Shown here: positions 1 to 11,786 of the stretch, piece by piece
Position numbering within the stretch: the first letter of the stretch is position 1
Layout of the letters: the number at the start of each line of letters is the position of its first letter
Source of the DNA: Paramacrobiotus metropolitanus
Taxonomy: Eukaryota; Tardigrada; Eutardigrada; Parachela; Macrobiotidae
Direction of reading: 5' to 3'
NCBI RefSeq assembly: GCF_019649055.1
Contig: NW_026570418.1
Coordinates: 93,525-157,524, forward strand
DNA: 64,000 nucleotides
Notes under the pieces: generated by a model
The model's input: the letters and a program-made list of their open reading frames with translations, nothing else
Told to the model about the DNA's origin: nothing
The model's database searches: none
Translations under genes and position numbers: made by a program

Positions 1-1
1 A

Positions 2-76
2 ACTGCCTCTTGGTTTGACGCGGGTAATGCATCAACACCACTAACGAAAGCAAAACGTATTCAACATTTTAATTAG
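2..76 (+). CDS. possible C-terminal tail of an ORF cut by the window edge
   Basis: One frame is open from base 2 and ends in TAG after about 24 codons (TASWFDAGNASTPLTKAKRI, then QHFN and stop). The composition looks protein-like, unlike the other frames here. I do not recognise it. It could be the end of a transposase or host exon, or chance. The only support is the open frame. Confidence 0.2.
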   Translation, partial: TASWFDAGNASTPLTKAKRIQHFN

Positions 77-271
77 AGTTTAAGTTTTTTCAAATGATCG
101 ATAAAATGTTTGGCCGCAGTGTAACATTGAAGCCGCAGCGTAACATTGAAGACGTACGTAGTTTAAATAACCGTACGGCCGTTAACGAGATCCCGCGGAA
201 TCCCCTGATTATTTCTGCACAAATACGCTAATAACGCGTCGCTTGATCGTCACCCGACAACCCAGGCTCAG

Positions 272-446
272 TAATCGACCGAAGCGAAGGTCTTTTATGT
301 TCAAGAACAGTGATGTTATTGACGTATAATTATGTAAGTGACGTACTACATATATGACATATATATAAGTGACCGACTGACTAATTAAATAATGTGTTGG
401 AAATTCCCGTTTTCTGGAACATAGAGGAGCTTCGCTTTGGTCGATT
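272..446. mobile_element. short MITE-like inverted repeat element with TA flanks
   Basis: The left end reads ATCGACCGAAGCGAAGGTC followed by an ATGTTC-type stretch. The right end is its imperfect inverse, running from ggaacatagagg to GGTCGAT at about 404-446. The arms are about 35-40 bp. The element is bracketed by TA on each side, as expected of Tc1/mariner-type MITEs. A third, solo copy of this end lies at about 7610-7665. No coding capacity is visible. Confidence 0.45.
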
Positions 447-2447
447 ATATAATATGGACCTGCCCGGCATCCCAAATGTTAAGGCGAATATCAAGCAGAG
501 TGTGCGAGTGCTTCCACTTCATCTTCACGAGCGTCGTTTAAATCATGTTTCAGAGTGACAAGGTCTACGCACACAAGCGAAAGATAAATAACGTGCTAGG
601 TATTACATTAAAACCTTGCTTTAGGCTGCCGCTCCGTCATTGATCCCGAGAATGGTGCCCAGTGTGCTTATTTTTTGTCAAAAAGAATTTTTCATCGCAT
701 ATGATGATCAAAACAGCGTGAGCACTTTTGTAAGTTTGTTATGGCATTTGCAGCGAGTTTAAGACACAGACCTATGTGTGAAAACTAAAAGCCATTGTCC
801 TACGATTTTCGATATTTCTAGCTATGGTCACTTAGCTATCTGTTTGAGTACGAGTGTAAATGCATGCGAGAAAAACGCTTTCAACTCTCTTTACATGCCG
901 ATGTGATTTCGCATAATGAGAAAGGCTATGGCTGACGGACGCCGAGCTAAGCGATTGCCGGGAACCCCAAGCAAACCGCGGTATGCAGTCTGGGCCGCAA
1001 CAAATGACTTATGGATTAACAGCCGATGTCCGATGGAAAGGTCACACTGCTTGGATTATTTGTTAGCGGTCGGTCAGCAGGGCGGTTTCCCAGATCCATG
1101 CCTTTGTTCAGTCACGGAAACACAGAGTGTTTGGGAGTATACTAATGGGCGATGACCTTTGTCCAATTATAATCATGCTGAATTCCGATAAATGAGATAC
1201 TGTGCGTGTATGTATTTCGTGGCGGTGGCCGACGTACGGACATCTCTTGTTTCGTAATCGCTGATCAGTGATGACCTTTGCTGCGTAACGGACGATTAGA
1301 AGCTGGCCAGTTTTTGCAGCAGTGGTGTGGGTCAAAATCGTCGCTTGCCCTGAAATCATCACCAGCGAGAGTAAGATACGAAAGGTCACATAGTTACATG
1401 AGTTTCTCTTAAACGCTAGTTTCCTGCTTGAAACTGCCACGGTGATATTGTTGAATTCCGCCAGTCTGGCTACCACAGTTCTGCATGATTTTCGAGCGCC
1501 GCTTAATATTTCCATAACACTAACAATAATTAGGGCAATATTTTAGGTTTTATGTGAACGTTAACCTTTTTTTTGGTTTTTTGTTATTTTGGGGTAAAAT
1601 AGATACGGATACGGTGCTTCAAAAACTGCTTGTAGTAAACAGGCTGGGAGCAGAAACCTGCTACGCAAAATGGTTTCCCGATTCTGGATCATGACGTGAC
1701 TGACGTCGAGTACTGACGACAACGGTTGGCAAATTATTTTGGCCATTGAATTTACACGAGCACGTTTTCGCTTATAAAGCATTCTGTTTAAACTAGACTA
1801 AAGGTAGTAAATAAGGAATAAATGGAAAATTTGATGAAAATGTTCTAAACTGTCTTACACCGTGGAAAGGTATGCAATTTTAGTTTTTTACAATTATATG
1901 ACGCTAGTTAACCCTTACAATTAGGTTCGAGTTTCTGTATTACGTGTGCACTCGAGTGCACGCTTTAAAGTTGCCGCTTAACGTCATTTCACCGAGCAGC
2001 AGCGAAATGAGCCGTAACCAAAATAAGGAGAAGTCATCCGATATACTGTCGTTATAAGATATTTCTCCACATTAGAAGCCCGCAAAAACTGCAGTCCGGT
2101 TATAGATAGCTGCCTTCAAAAATTTTAGCATAGTTTCCCAAGATCTTTAATGCGGTACAGCTCCTACACGCGCAGAACGTGAACCATGATACTAAAAAAA
2201 TTCAAAAACTGATGAAAGTGTCCATGTGTATTTTACATGTCGCAAACTACTGCCAACTGATTTCGCTTTTTATACTTTCTCGAACTGTCCACTCACTCAC
2301 TAGCCACTTCTCTACGTTTGTCATCATACAAAAGTAATTCACAGTGAATAGACAAAGAATGCGATAATAGTGTGGACAGATGGGATTTCACGATCACACC
2401 TTGGCCAGCACAGGATGCTTGTGCTGGCCCAGGTGTTAGGGTACGTA
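447..2447. other. gene-free stretch
   Basis: I see no supportable gene. Open frames here are short and have low-complexity or chance composition. A 19-bp tandem pair (GTAACATTGAAG core) sits just outside, at about 118-157. Confidence 0.5.
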
Positions 2448-2456
2448 CTGTAGAAC

Positions 2457-2944
2457 GGCCTAGACTCCAACTCTGACTCTGACTCTGATTCTGACCACTC
2501 AAACTCTGACTCTGACCGCTCAAAGTCTGACTCTGACTCTGAAGGTTTCTTAGGTTTCTTAATAGGTTCTTAGGTTTCTTAGGTTTCTTAGGTTTCTTAG
2601 GTTTCTTAGGTTTCTTAGGTTTCTTAGGTTTCTTCGGTTTCTTCGGTTTCTTAGGTTTCTTCGGTTTCTTAGGTTTCTTAGGTTTCTTAGGTTTCTTAGG
2701 TTTCTTAGGTTTCTTAGGTTTCTTAGATTTCTTAAGTTTCTTAGTTTTCTTAGGCTTCTTAGGTTTCTTAGGTTTCTTAGGTTTTCTGAGGTTTCTTAGG
2801 TTTCTTAGGTTTCTTAAGTTATTCTTATGTTATTCAGTCAGAGTCAGAGTCAGAGTTTGGACAGTCAGAGTCAGACTTTGAGTAGTCAGAGTCAGAGTTT
2901 GAGCGGTTAGAGTCTGAGTCAGAGTCAGAGCTTGAGCGCGGGCC
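2457..2944. mobile_element. foldback/TIR element with TTAGGTTTC tandem core and 9-bp target duplication
   Basis: The element begins GGCCTAGACTCC and ends GCTTGAGCGCGGGCC. Each subterminal region carries CTCTGACTCTGAC-type repeats, in inverted orientation at the two ends. The core (about 2553-2817) is about 28 near-perfect copies of the 9-mer TTAGGTTTC. The sequence CTGTAGAAC is present exactly at 2448-2456 and again at 2945-2953, a perfect 9-bp target site duplication. That length is typical of Mutator-like insertions. The inward-reading right terminus GGCCCGCGCTCAAGC recurs at both ends of the element at 28100-28738. No ORF of its own is recognisable, so it is presumably non-autonomous. Confidence 0.8.
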
Positions 2945-5357
2945 CTGTAGAACATACTCAATATTTTCTATCCGTTCAGATCGGTGTGTTGACATATGCC
3001 GGTTATTTCTACAGACAGTCGTTTCATCGTTTAGGAATCTGGATAGAACTATTAGAAGGGGTCTATAGCATTGCGAACCAATTCGCAAATACTGCGCTAA
3101 TGAACTAAAGAATTTTCCATACAAGCACTGATTTAACGTAGTACGGTGGCTGTATTTAACGAAATCCACGATCACAGCATTATTTTTCTTTGCGCTATCT
3201 GTTTATTCGCTAAACCGCCCTTTCTGTTATCAACCGTTCTTTATACATTTGATGATCTTCATAACCCCGTGAAAAATAATTTTTCACCACTGCTTATTCT
3301 GGCTGAAAAATAAGTTTTCAAATAGACACCTACGCCTTTAAATACCAAGCATTGCTAGGTGCGAAGAAACCATTGCCGAATAAACTTTTATTACGTAGTG
3401 CGTTGGCTATCTACGCCTTCCGTGACAACGCTAAGTTCAAGGCGCTCTTAATATACATTGACTAAGCCCCTTAATGATCAAGCAGGACACAGAGTAATAA
3501 TTTTTGTCACGAGGATGTCTCTTAAAAAACGAAAAAATTCAATTAAAAATAGAAAGTTTACAAAACTGACCAGGGCTCGGTCACCACCTACCCCCTCAGA
3601 AAAATCTCAGCTTTTGTTTGAAGACAGAATACCTATAGGTATGGGGAACACTTAAAAAATACTTTCATCGGCAATGGTCCAGTGGGCGTGGCCAAACTCC
3701 ACTTTAATGGTTGACATTATTGCATGTATTGCCATTGCCGTATTGCTGTACATAATTATGGTGTTACAGATTACACAGATAAATTTATTTTGCGAGTCCT
3801 GCGTTGTCCATTACCACTATAGTTTTAGTCGTTGATTACCCATTACCACTGTAGTTATACTCCTGGATTGGAACCTTTTTAGTCCTTCACAGTAAAACGT
3901 AAAAAATAAACACTGTACATTTATAATTTTCTCAGACTTTGTAATAATACACACCTTTGTAACCTATGCTTGCAATATGCCTGCGAAAAGACGATAGGAC
4001 AGGAATAAGAAACCGCAGTTGCGTAGCAAAACACGGCTTTATGACCGCAGTGGCAGCTGTTGTGGGTGGGGTCTTACATTTACAGCGCTTGGACAGCTGC
4101 ATAGAATACAACTGAAAACCTCTCAGCCTCCTTTTTGATTTTCTTCTTGCGTTTTTCCATTGTGACAGTTTATTGCGAACCAAGCAAAGTATGCAACACT
4201 AGAATTGGCGTCACGACGTCTGATCGTACATCGGTGGCACCGACGCATAAAGCAATGGTTGCTTATAATTCGCTGCAACGGAATGCCTGCGATTTATTAT
4301 GAAGATGAAAGCGGTAGAGTTGACGTTCGACTTCTGTAAAATGTACGTGTTTCAGTTATTGAAAAAGTGGGCACGTGTGATAGTTCTCGTCGGCCTGCGA
4401 GCGCGCCATCGAGGTCATCCTCCACTTCAACGGCGTCCGCGGTCACAATGTAGAGGTCGCACAGTCTTGAGCTTGCATTCGTCATTCACTTCTCTTCCAT
4501 ATTCTTAATGAGGGCAGTCAACAGTTAAATGGTAACTATGGTGCACCTGCGGCGTGCGAGTGGTTGAACGATAGGAGTCGCTATTCGTGGATGACCTTTG
4601 CCTTGCAGCTAGCGAAGCGCGAGATTCGCCGCCACACTTCTGCAACTGGCAGTTTTGCAAACTGTACGCGCCACTCTGATCAGTCATTCTGAGCAATATG
4701 AAAATATATCAATCAGGGCTAGTCATTATTGTCGAAAGTTAAATTATTGCGGATAATTCCGGATAACTACATTGTGCATGCATTTTACAAAATGGTGGCC
4801 CAGTATGGGCGTGTTTCCTTTATACATGACTTATCCGGCAATAACTCTGCGAAATAATGTACTGTTTTCCACGTCCCCACAAAATGACAACAATTTGTTA
4901 AAAGTGTTGTTAGGAAATGAAAATCAATGCTATGAAATCCCATTTATAAATTTTTTTAAATTTTAATAAGCATTACAACACAAGCACAAACTAAGCACCG
5001 AAACAGATCAGGGATGAAAGAACAGTAGGGCAAGAAATTATGGAAAAACCATGATGAAAAGCACAAATGAAATTTATAAATTTTATAACACTGGACCATT
5101 ATTCCGCTTAAATAAACAGAAATAAACTGGTTTATAACTTTGCGACTGGCTGCTGCATACAGCGTGCACAAAACGAACGTCGACGGTATTTCGACTGTCC
5201 TGGTGCGCGAAGCCACTTCCCCCTCGGTAGTCACCAAGACCGACGGAAACCTCGCCTCAATGCCAGTATCCTGCTAAAATCGTTACCAGTAATATATTTT
5301 GTACGTGCAAAATCTCATGCGGAGCTATGAAAAAGCAGTTAACAGAATAATTTGTAC

Positions 5358-5411
5358 CGTAGTGCATATGAAGGAGACTTCGGCTTCATACTCGGCTTCA
5401 TATGCACTACG
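5358..5411. repeat. perfect 16-bp hairpin containing the GTAGTGC core
   Basis: CGTAGTGCATATGAAG at 5358-5373 is the exact inverse of 5396-5411, with a 22-nt loop. Both arms include the dispersed GTAGTGCA core motif. It may be two fused repeat ends or a small palindrome. A function is not evident. Confidence 0.7.
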
Positions 5412-5599
5412 TTTGTACTCTGTCACTGTACTGTGAGTAAACTGTATGTGATTCTGCAACTGTCGGCATGTGTCTGTGCTCAGCTGCGTTTTTCCTGTTT
5501 ATTAGTCATTGGGTCCTGGCGTTAATATTGTCGGTCTCGGACCGATTGCAAGCCCCTTTTCTACAATTTGTCGGCGCAAGTTGAACAGTACGATGAGGG

Positions 5600-5770
5600 A
5601 AGTTATGCATGGTAGTGTAGTGCAGTGGCAAGTGGCCGGTGGCTCTTCAGTTCAAAAAAAAAGCCTTAATTGACACGGAAAATAAATTCATTTCCACTGC
5701 TTCGCCTAGAGTTTCTTTTTCTTCTTCACCTTTTCGCCAGTGAAAACCAACTTTAATGATGCTTATAGAC
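5600..5770 (+). repeat. dispersed repeat copy (GTAGTGCAGTGGC family)
   Basis: Order of landmarks: a TGCATGG-type lead, GTAGTGCAGTGGC at 5617-5629, a CTAGAGTTTCTTTTTCTTC stretch, then AAAACCAACTTTAATGATGC. The same order of landmarks occurs near 25.8, 47.8, 48.5 and 63.3 kb, ending in AACTTCGATAACGC in the better copies. Length is about 170 bp. No ORF. Confidence 0.5.
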
Positions 5771-6047
5771 TTGCAGTATCCTTCATAGTTCAACTATGTA
5801 CATACTGTAATCGCTGAGAATGTCTCATACCCTATTCCGACAGACCTCCGAAAGCCCATATTTGCAACAACAAAAAGCCAAAAACTGCCGAATTCTCCTT
5901 CTTTTAAAGCTCGCGGCAAGGAAAACATTTGCTTCAACAAGTATGCATTCGGTACTTTTGGATATGCATTTAATTTTGAAACGCATTACATGAATGAGTC
6001 AAGATTTACAGTGCTGCATTTATAACTAGGAAAGTGCGCCGCTTTAG

Positions 6048-7228
6048 GCTAGCACTATAAGACCGAAGCGAAGCTACTGCTAGAAACAGCAAAGGGAAAC
6101 ATAACCCAACGAGGTCATACGTTCATGGCTGCTTGCCAAGACTTTCGTACTACGACCAAGACCCACCATTCTGTATAATGTAAGTAATACAACAAAGTCC
6201 TTGAGTACGATATTTATTACAAGAATGTATGTGTCTCCGTAACATTCATATAATACAGGGTTACGCGAGAGAGATGGGATCAGGGCCATGCTGCTGTACG
6301 ACTTGTTCCGGCCCCGTGGTGCCGCGGGACAGCGAGAGCAACGGAAACCTTCCTCGAGATTCCGTCTTGCTCTTCCTGGCGAGCCGATTGATCGGGTAAT
6401 AACCAGACTTTTGGTACACAACAACGCATTTAAACTTTTCTCCCAGTTAAGTACGGCATATGTCGGCAACCAGATGTTGCGCGCGCAAACGGTTTTCAGA
6501 ACAATGTACACCAATCATTTAGCTTTAGAAAGACGTAAAGTATCACAAAAAAGCGATTCGGAGTGCGCGAAAGTGCATAACCCCCATATAATACAGATTG
6601 ATTCCTGCGTGTTCATTAATCACCATTAGTACAAGATGCACGGAATATTAATGCCGCCTACTGCTAAAGGTACGAGTAAGTGACGCTTACTGTATCTTTT
6701 TAAGTTGGAAACGTTCTTACCGCACTCTTTATACGTACTGCAAGTGATACGAGCAAGGTTTTTAATTATATTGGTTGGAAAAATACATTCCCTCACATTC
6801 TAATAGCAACGTTTGTTAATTAGTAGTAGTGTACCATAAATAAAATATTATCACAATTTATTACAACTAAAGCTATGAAAAAGTTCAAAAAATGCGGAAT
6901 CACTGTGTCACAAACCTGCTTCTAGCAGCGTCCGCTGCGCTTTAAAAACCCGATCACTTGCACGCCCGTGCGCTAATTTTGGGCGCCAAATAAAGCAAAT
7001 GTTGCCCGCGATAGGTGCGTGGTCCCTCATTACAACCTTGCGGCAGAATGCCCTGTTACACGTTTTTACGAGTTGCCGCTCACCGGTTTATCTCTACGCC
7101 CCTGCCAATCCACTGTTTCTTAGCAGATAGAATTAGATCAAGCTGAATCTACCCGTAGGAATTTGCTGGATTGCATTCCCTCTTACTGTTCCGATTCCCT
7201 AGCTTCGCTTCGGTCTTATGGTGCTAGC
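6048..7228. mobile_element. 1.18-kb non-autonomous TIR element with TTAG target duplication
   Basis: The 29-bp left end (6048-6076; GCTAGCACTATAAG then ACCGAAGCGAAGCTA) is repeated inverted at 7200-7228 with one mismatch. TTAG lies immediately outside both ends (6044-6047 and 7229-7232), giving a 4-bp target duplication. The interior has two overlapping antiparallel open frames of 113 and 144 codons (6288-6629 plus, 6080-6514 minus), but neither resembles a transposase. I consider the element non-autonomous. The 4-bp duplication does not fit Harbinger (3 bp), Tc1/mariner (TA) or hAT (8 bp). Confidence 0.75.
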
Positions 7229-7232
7229 TTAG

Positions 7233-10200
7233 AACGGTGTTACTTCTAACCTCACCTGGTCAGTGGTACAGTAAATGCTACAGGAAAAAAAGATAGGGGT
7301 TCCTTTTTTGGATATAGAGGGTCTAGTATAGCTTCAGCTGCTAAATCAGTCAGCTGTGCGCTGTTTCTTGGTAGTAAGTCTAAGGACATTCTGTCAGTAC
7401 CGTGCTTAGTAGAATTTGCTCTTAGGACCGAAAAGGCACGTTAGTAAGCCCATTAGTGTTTTGGCCTAATGCTCGGTTAACTGTTTCCCAAAGTTGTAGT
7501 GCCTAAATGTTATTGAGCGCCTAGCAGTCCTACCTAAGTGCCCCCTAAGTGTCGGTTACGCCCTAACTACTTAGAGCGTGACCGACAACTTAGGGCGTGA
7601 CCGACGCACAAAAATTCCCGTTTTCTTGAACATAGAGGACCTTCGCTTCGCTTCGGTCGATAATTTTTTAAGAATGTTCAAACAGAATAGTAAGACTGTA
7701 CTCCAACAAAATGCAAATAAAGCTAAACTCCAATACGCTGGATGTCCGTTTGAAGAGTGAAATCCAAAATAAAGAGCGACCTTTGACAGTAATCAACGCT
7801 TCCGCTTATTAAGCTATGGTCTTCATAATTATTTGTAAATTAATTTTAAAACCTGTGTACTGGTAGTTTTAGATCTGTATTTATGGAAAAATTTCTGCTG
7901 TTTTTGCATGTTGAAAAAGGAGTTTGAAATCGGCAAAAAAGCCCACGCACTACGTTGCTTGTGCATTTTCTGTGTCAAACATCCGTCATCGCACACGTCA
8001 TCATTTAGACGTAGGTTAGCCCATTAAGATACCGGCACGTTCCTTCATGAAACTCACTAAAAATGTTCAGTTTTATTTTTCACATTTCAAGGGAAGGAAT
8101 GCTTGTACCTAGATACAGTATTTTTTACAAATGAAATTTGTTTGCTCCATTTGAATTTTGAAACCTCTCAGTCTCTATATACAGTATGTCTGTACATCAG
8201 TATCTATCAGTTTGTGCACATGAGTTCGCGATTTTAAATTGTCTGACATTCAAACCTCTCTTACCATGGTATTTTATTTACTTTTTAGGGAAGCTTTTGC
8301 TCTAACTTTCTTTATCACTGTTTCTTTTTTGTTTTGGTGCTGCTGAAAGTCAGAGACTTGTCGATAATTAGCTGAAGGTGCAAGGTGTACTGTCTTCCGC
8401 ATAGCAAACAGCAGATTCTGTCACTGGCAAAAAAACTTTCTCAGGCTGGCAACAACGATATACTGTATAATTTCACAATCGCCATCTTTTGAAATTGACT
8501 TAAGTCGTGCTTAATTTTGAGACAAAAGTTTGTAAGAAAATACCACAGCTACCTGCAAGAACACTAGTTTTGCTATTCTGAGAAAAAATCTCAAAGCATA
8601 ACAGGTGCCCCGACTCTTCCACAGCGAATTGTCATGATAAGCTAACAAATCTCAGCTGAATAAATATTACATAAACAGGCATTAATGAAAAGACGCTGTT
8701 CCAGAATGGCCGGTGTATGCGACAGACAGTTATTCTAGTAAACAATCTAACAATGCTTACCGTGCACTTTTATTCCGTTTTTTAATATTTCAAATTTGGC
8801 TCCACGTAACATCAGCATCACGCCTAATTTTTATTCCAAGCTTTCTTGGTATTTTTTCTTATACATAAACATAAACATAACATAAATATAAACATAAACA
8901 TATACATAAACATAACAAATAAGAAAAATAAAAAGGGAAACTAAAGATAATACTTACGTCGTAATTCGTCTGCTATGCCGGCTTGTATGCAAGCGTCATT
9001 TGTCTAGTACTTTTAATTTTATGTTTCCAACAATTTGTCCGTGAGCAAAGTTGTGTGAATGCTATCGAAATACCATCGGCATAAGTTAGTTAAATTCTAC
9101 ACCGAGATTTGCGGCGCCTTGTTAGTTCCTCCACATATGTTTCTTTGGCCAGCAATTCACATACATGGTTGAAAAAGGTGCCGAAGTTGAAGAACCGAGA
9201 GCGCCAACAGCACAAGCGAATTATGGGATCCAGAGTTAAAAAGTTGCTATGCCTTCTGATAATGCATAAAAAAAGCATCGGAGTTGCTGCAGCGATTTAT
9301 TTAGCCTGTTATACTCTACTGCAAAGCACGACAAGTTGTGGAGAATGAACTATAGCCACAACACTACATTTTGACATACATGAATTAGCATATACAGTAT
9401 AACGCAGTTCAAGAAAATCTGCCCAACTGTAAAAACGTTCAAGTCGTCCAGTTGTGATAAGTAAACGAGCGATGTAGCCCCACTTTCCTTAGTCAGCCAC
9501 AAAATTAATTACTCCTACCTTGCTGCCGAACCGACTCCGTCCTAGAATGTTGATAACTCTTTACAACGTACTTATGACAGTAAAGTTTGTAGCAGCTGTT
9601 TTTGTAGCCCATGGCGGAATGGAAAGACAACACTGGAACAGGCAGCTGATTCTGTGCTTTATTAAAACTCATCTGAAAACTTTACAGCTGAAATTACTTG
9701 ATCAGGAAGGCTCACTCCAGTGTTTCTGGAATCTGACCATTTCTCCTTTTCCTGGTGCTTGACATGACAGTGGTATAGTCTCTTCCTTGATCTTCTTTCA
9801 GCTGCAATTTTTCAAGGCGTTGTTGGAAGTCGTTTTTCGGAATGCCAGTGCTAGCACACAGCAGCAGCTTGTTCATGGATTATGGAACTACGTAACATTT
9901 AAACATAAACTTGCTGCGCGTAAAATCTTGGTACGCTACATGCGCTAACCGCGTCTAGTGCTCACTAAGTGCAGAATAGTGGTTGTATGGGCGCATGAGA
10001 TAATGCGGAAAAACATTTCCCGTTGTACTACCGGGCGATGACCTTCGTGTTGTTAGTATATGACGAAGGATTCCGACGATAGAGATAAGCCCGCGTGGCA
10101 AAAAGGGAAACAGTGCAACGCTAAAGGCAGCCTCGGTTACTCTGCTTGCGCAAACAACCTAAAAGTGTGATTATACAGTAAGTACAATTAATTTTTACTT

Positions 10201-11786
10201 TCTAGTTATTAGAAATCGGCCATTAAATAGGCCCATGAAGACCTACCGATACAATGTGACCGAGAAGGTCTCCCATATCTCCAATAAAAATGCCAAAAAT
10301 AGCTGCTAACTGTAGGACAATACCTAGAAAAACAAACGGACATTAACACACCAGCCAGAAACACAACCAGTTGAAAAAATAAAAACCTAACAGCCTTTTT
10401 CTGTAGCGTAACCAACCCTTTCCTATCTAGCGCCGTTAAATAAAAAAATTTCAAGATAACTGGACGTGACAAACAGCGCGGATTGAATGTGAAATAATTA
10501 TCTTGTTTTGCGTATTGCTTTTCGTTGCTGATTTTCTAGAGAAACTAGTTGTTTGGATTGCATTTACCGGAAATTATTGAGGGCACGATTCTCGTTTTCC
10601 CCGGTCTTACAGTACTGCTGGGTAGATTTTGTAATACTGAATAATGTGCACACGTTTGGAAATGGTTCGAAAAATAACAATGGACTTTGATGCAGAGAAA
10701 TGTAGTGCAAAGGCTTTACTTCGAAGCGGCATTCACCTTATTTCCTGAAGTGACATTGCTGGCTAAAACTTATGGTAACAATGTAGTGATAGAGACATAT
10801 TTTTTTCGTAAGAAAAACAAAATTAAGAAAAACAGGACTGGTCGATTATTCAACTATACAAGGCAGTTTTGTAAAATTTTACGACCGAGAATGCAGTCAT
10901 ACGGTCTTTCGAGCGCACAAAGTCAATTTATTTATCGACAAGAAAAGCCCGCCAAACTTTCAACGCTGAATCACTCGAAGGCACCGAAAACTGTTACCGG
11001 CAGTTGCTTTCAAGTATCAGCTTTACAGTTTTTATTCTGCTTTCAGAAGCGAAAAATACGAAAACATAGGACAGAAAATATTTATTATTACCACCTAGTT
11101 TACCGGAGTGTTTTCGTAAATTAGATACACGTCGATTACTACAGATTGTACAACGGGTTGAAAGCAGAAAAATTGTCGCTCGTGCTCCGCAAAAAAGAAA
11201 CAAAGATCCGTAGAACAACCTCACCAAAGTATTATGATTACCTAAACAACAGCACATGTGAGAAACACGATGCAGAGGTTGAATTAAAAATGGTTGTGAA
11301 TCTTCAATAAGACTAGACTGATTTCCTCATTAAATGCTGGCATTGAACAGCAAACCCATAATCAAAATCGATCTGCAAAATTCTCAATCACCGGAGTTTC
11401 GAAACCGATAAAACCAAGTAGAAAGCATAACACTCGTAAAAAATACACTATAAAAAACGCAAGTACTATCAGGCCGCAGGTAGCTTCCGGAAAATTGAAA
11501 TTTTCATGTAAAGAAAAACCATCTATTCTGATTCCGACCCGCGTTCGGCAAACTTGAAAATGTCAACAAAATCAATCAGCTAGGGCGAATAGAGCAGCAT
11601 TTACGTCACCGCACATGTGTAGTACGCATGGGTACGTTAAAAAAATGGCGACACAAATTCTGAAACCTGATATCTGGCCAACAAATGTGTTTGTAAGGGA
11701 GCAGGTGCAGAGTTAATGGTGTTAAAATACGCTGCTGTCTTCTTGTTTAACGCTTGATCTGAAATGCTGTGTATTCTGGAGAATTG
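7233..11786. other. gene-poor stretch with small repeats
   Basis: No gene is supported. Visible structures: an imperfect hairpin with arms of about 23 bp at 7544-7594 (CCTAAGTGTCGGTTACGC against GCGTGACCGACAACTTAGG), a solo MITE end at 7610-7665, a TAAACA-type microsatellite at 8861-8916, and GTAGTGCAAAGGC at 10702-10714 inside a 145-codon open frame (10687-11124). I regard that frame as chance. Confidence 0.45.
8861..8916. repeat. (ACATAA)n microsatellite
   Basis: Imperfect tandem array of the hexamer ACATAA with occasional shortened units. Confidence 0.85.

Larger units (their letters stand above)
2954..6047. other. gene-free stretch with repeat copies
   Basis: No gene can be supported. 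It contains one GTAGTGC-core site at 3395-3407, a perfect short hairpin at 5358-5411, and one copy of a dispersed repeat at about 5600-5770. Confidence 0.5.

Noticed and set aside
2553-2817. TTAGG-containing array as telomeric repeat
   Set aside because: The unit is the 9-mer TTAGGTTTC, it is internal, and it is enclosed by element termini with a target duplication.
2553-2817. CRISPR array
   Set aside because: There is no repeat-spacer alternation, and the context is eukaryotic.
6080-6629. Antiparallel frames inside the TTAG element as a transposase
   Set aside because: No DDE or helix-turn-helix motif. The frames are mirror images over the same GC-rich patch.
10687-11124. 145-codon open frame as gene
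   Set aside because: It overlaps a GTAGTGCAAAGGC repeat core, lacks any motif, and has chance-like composition.
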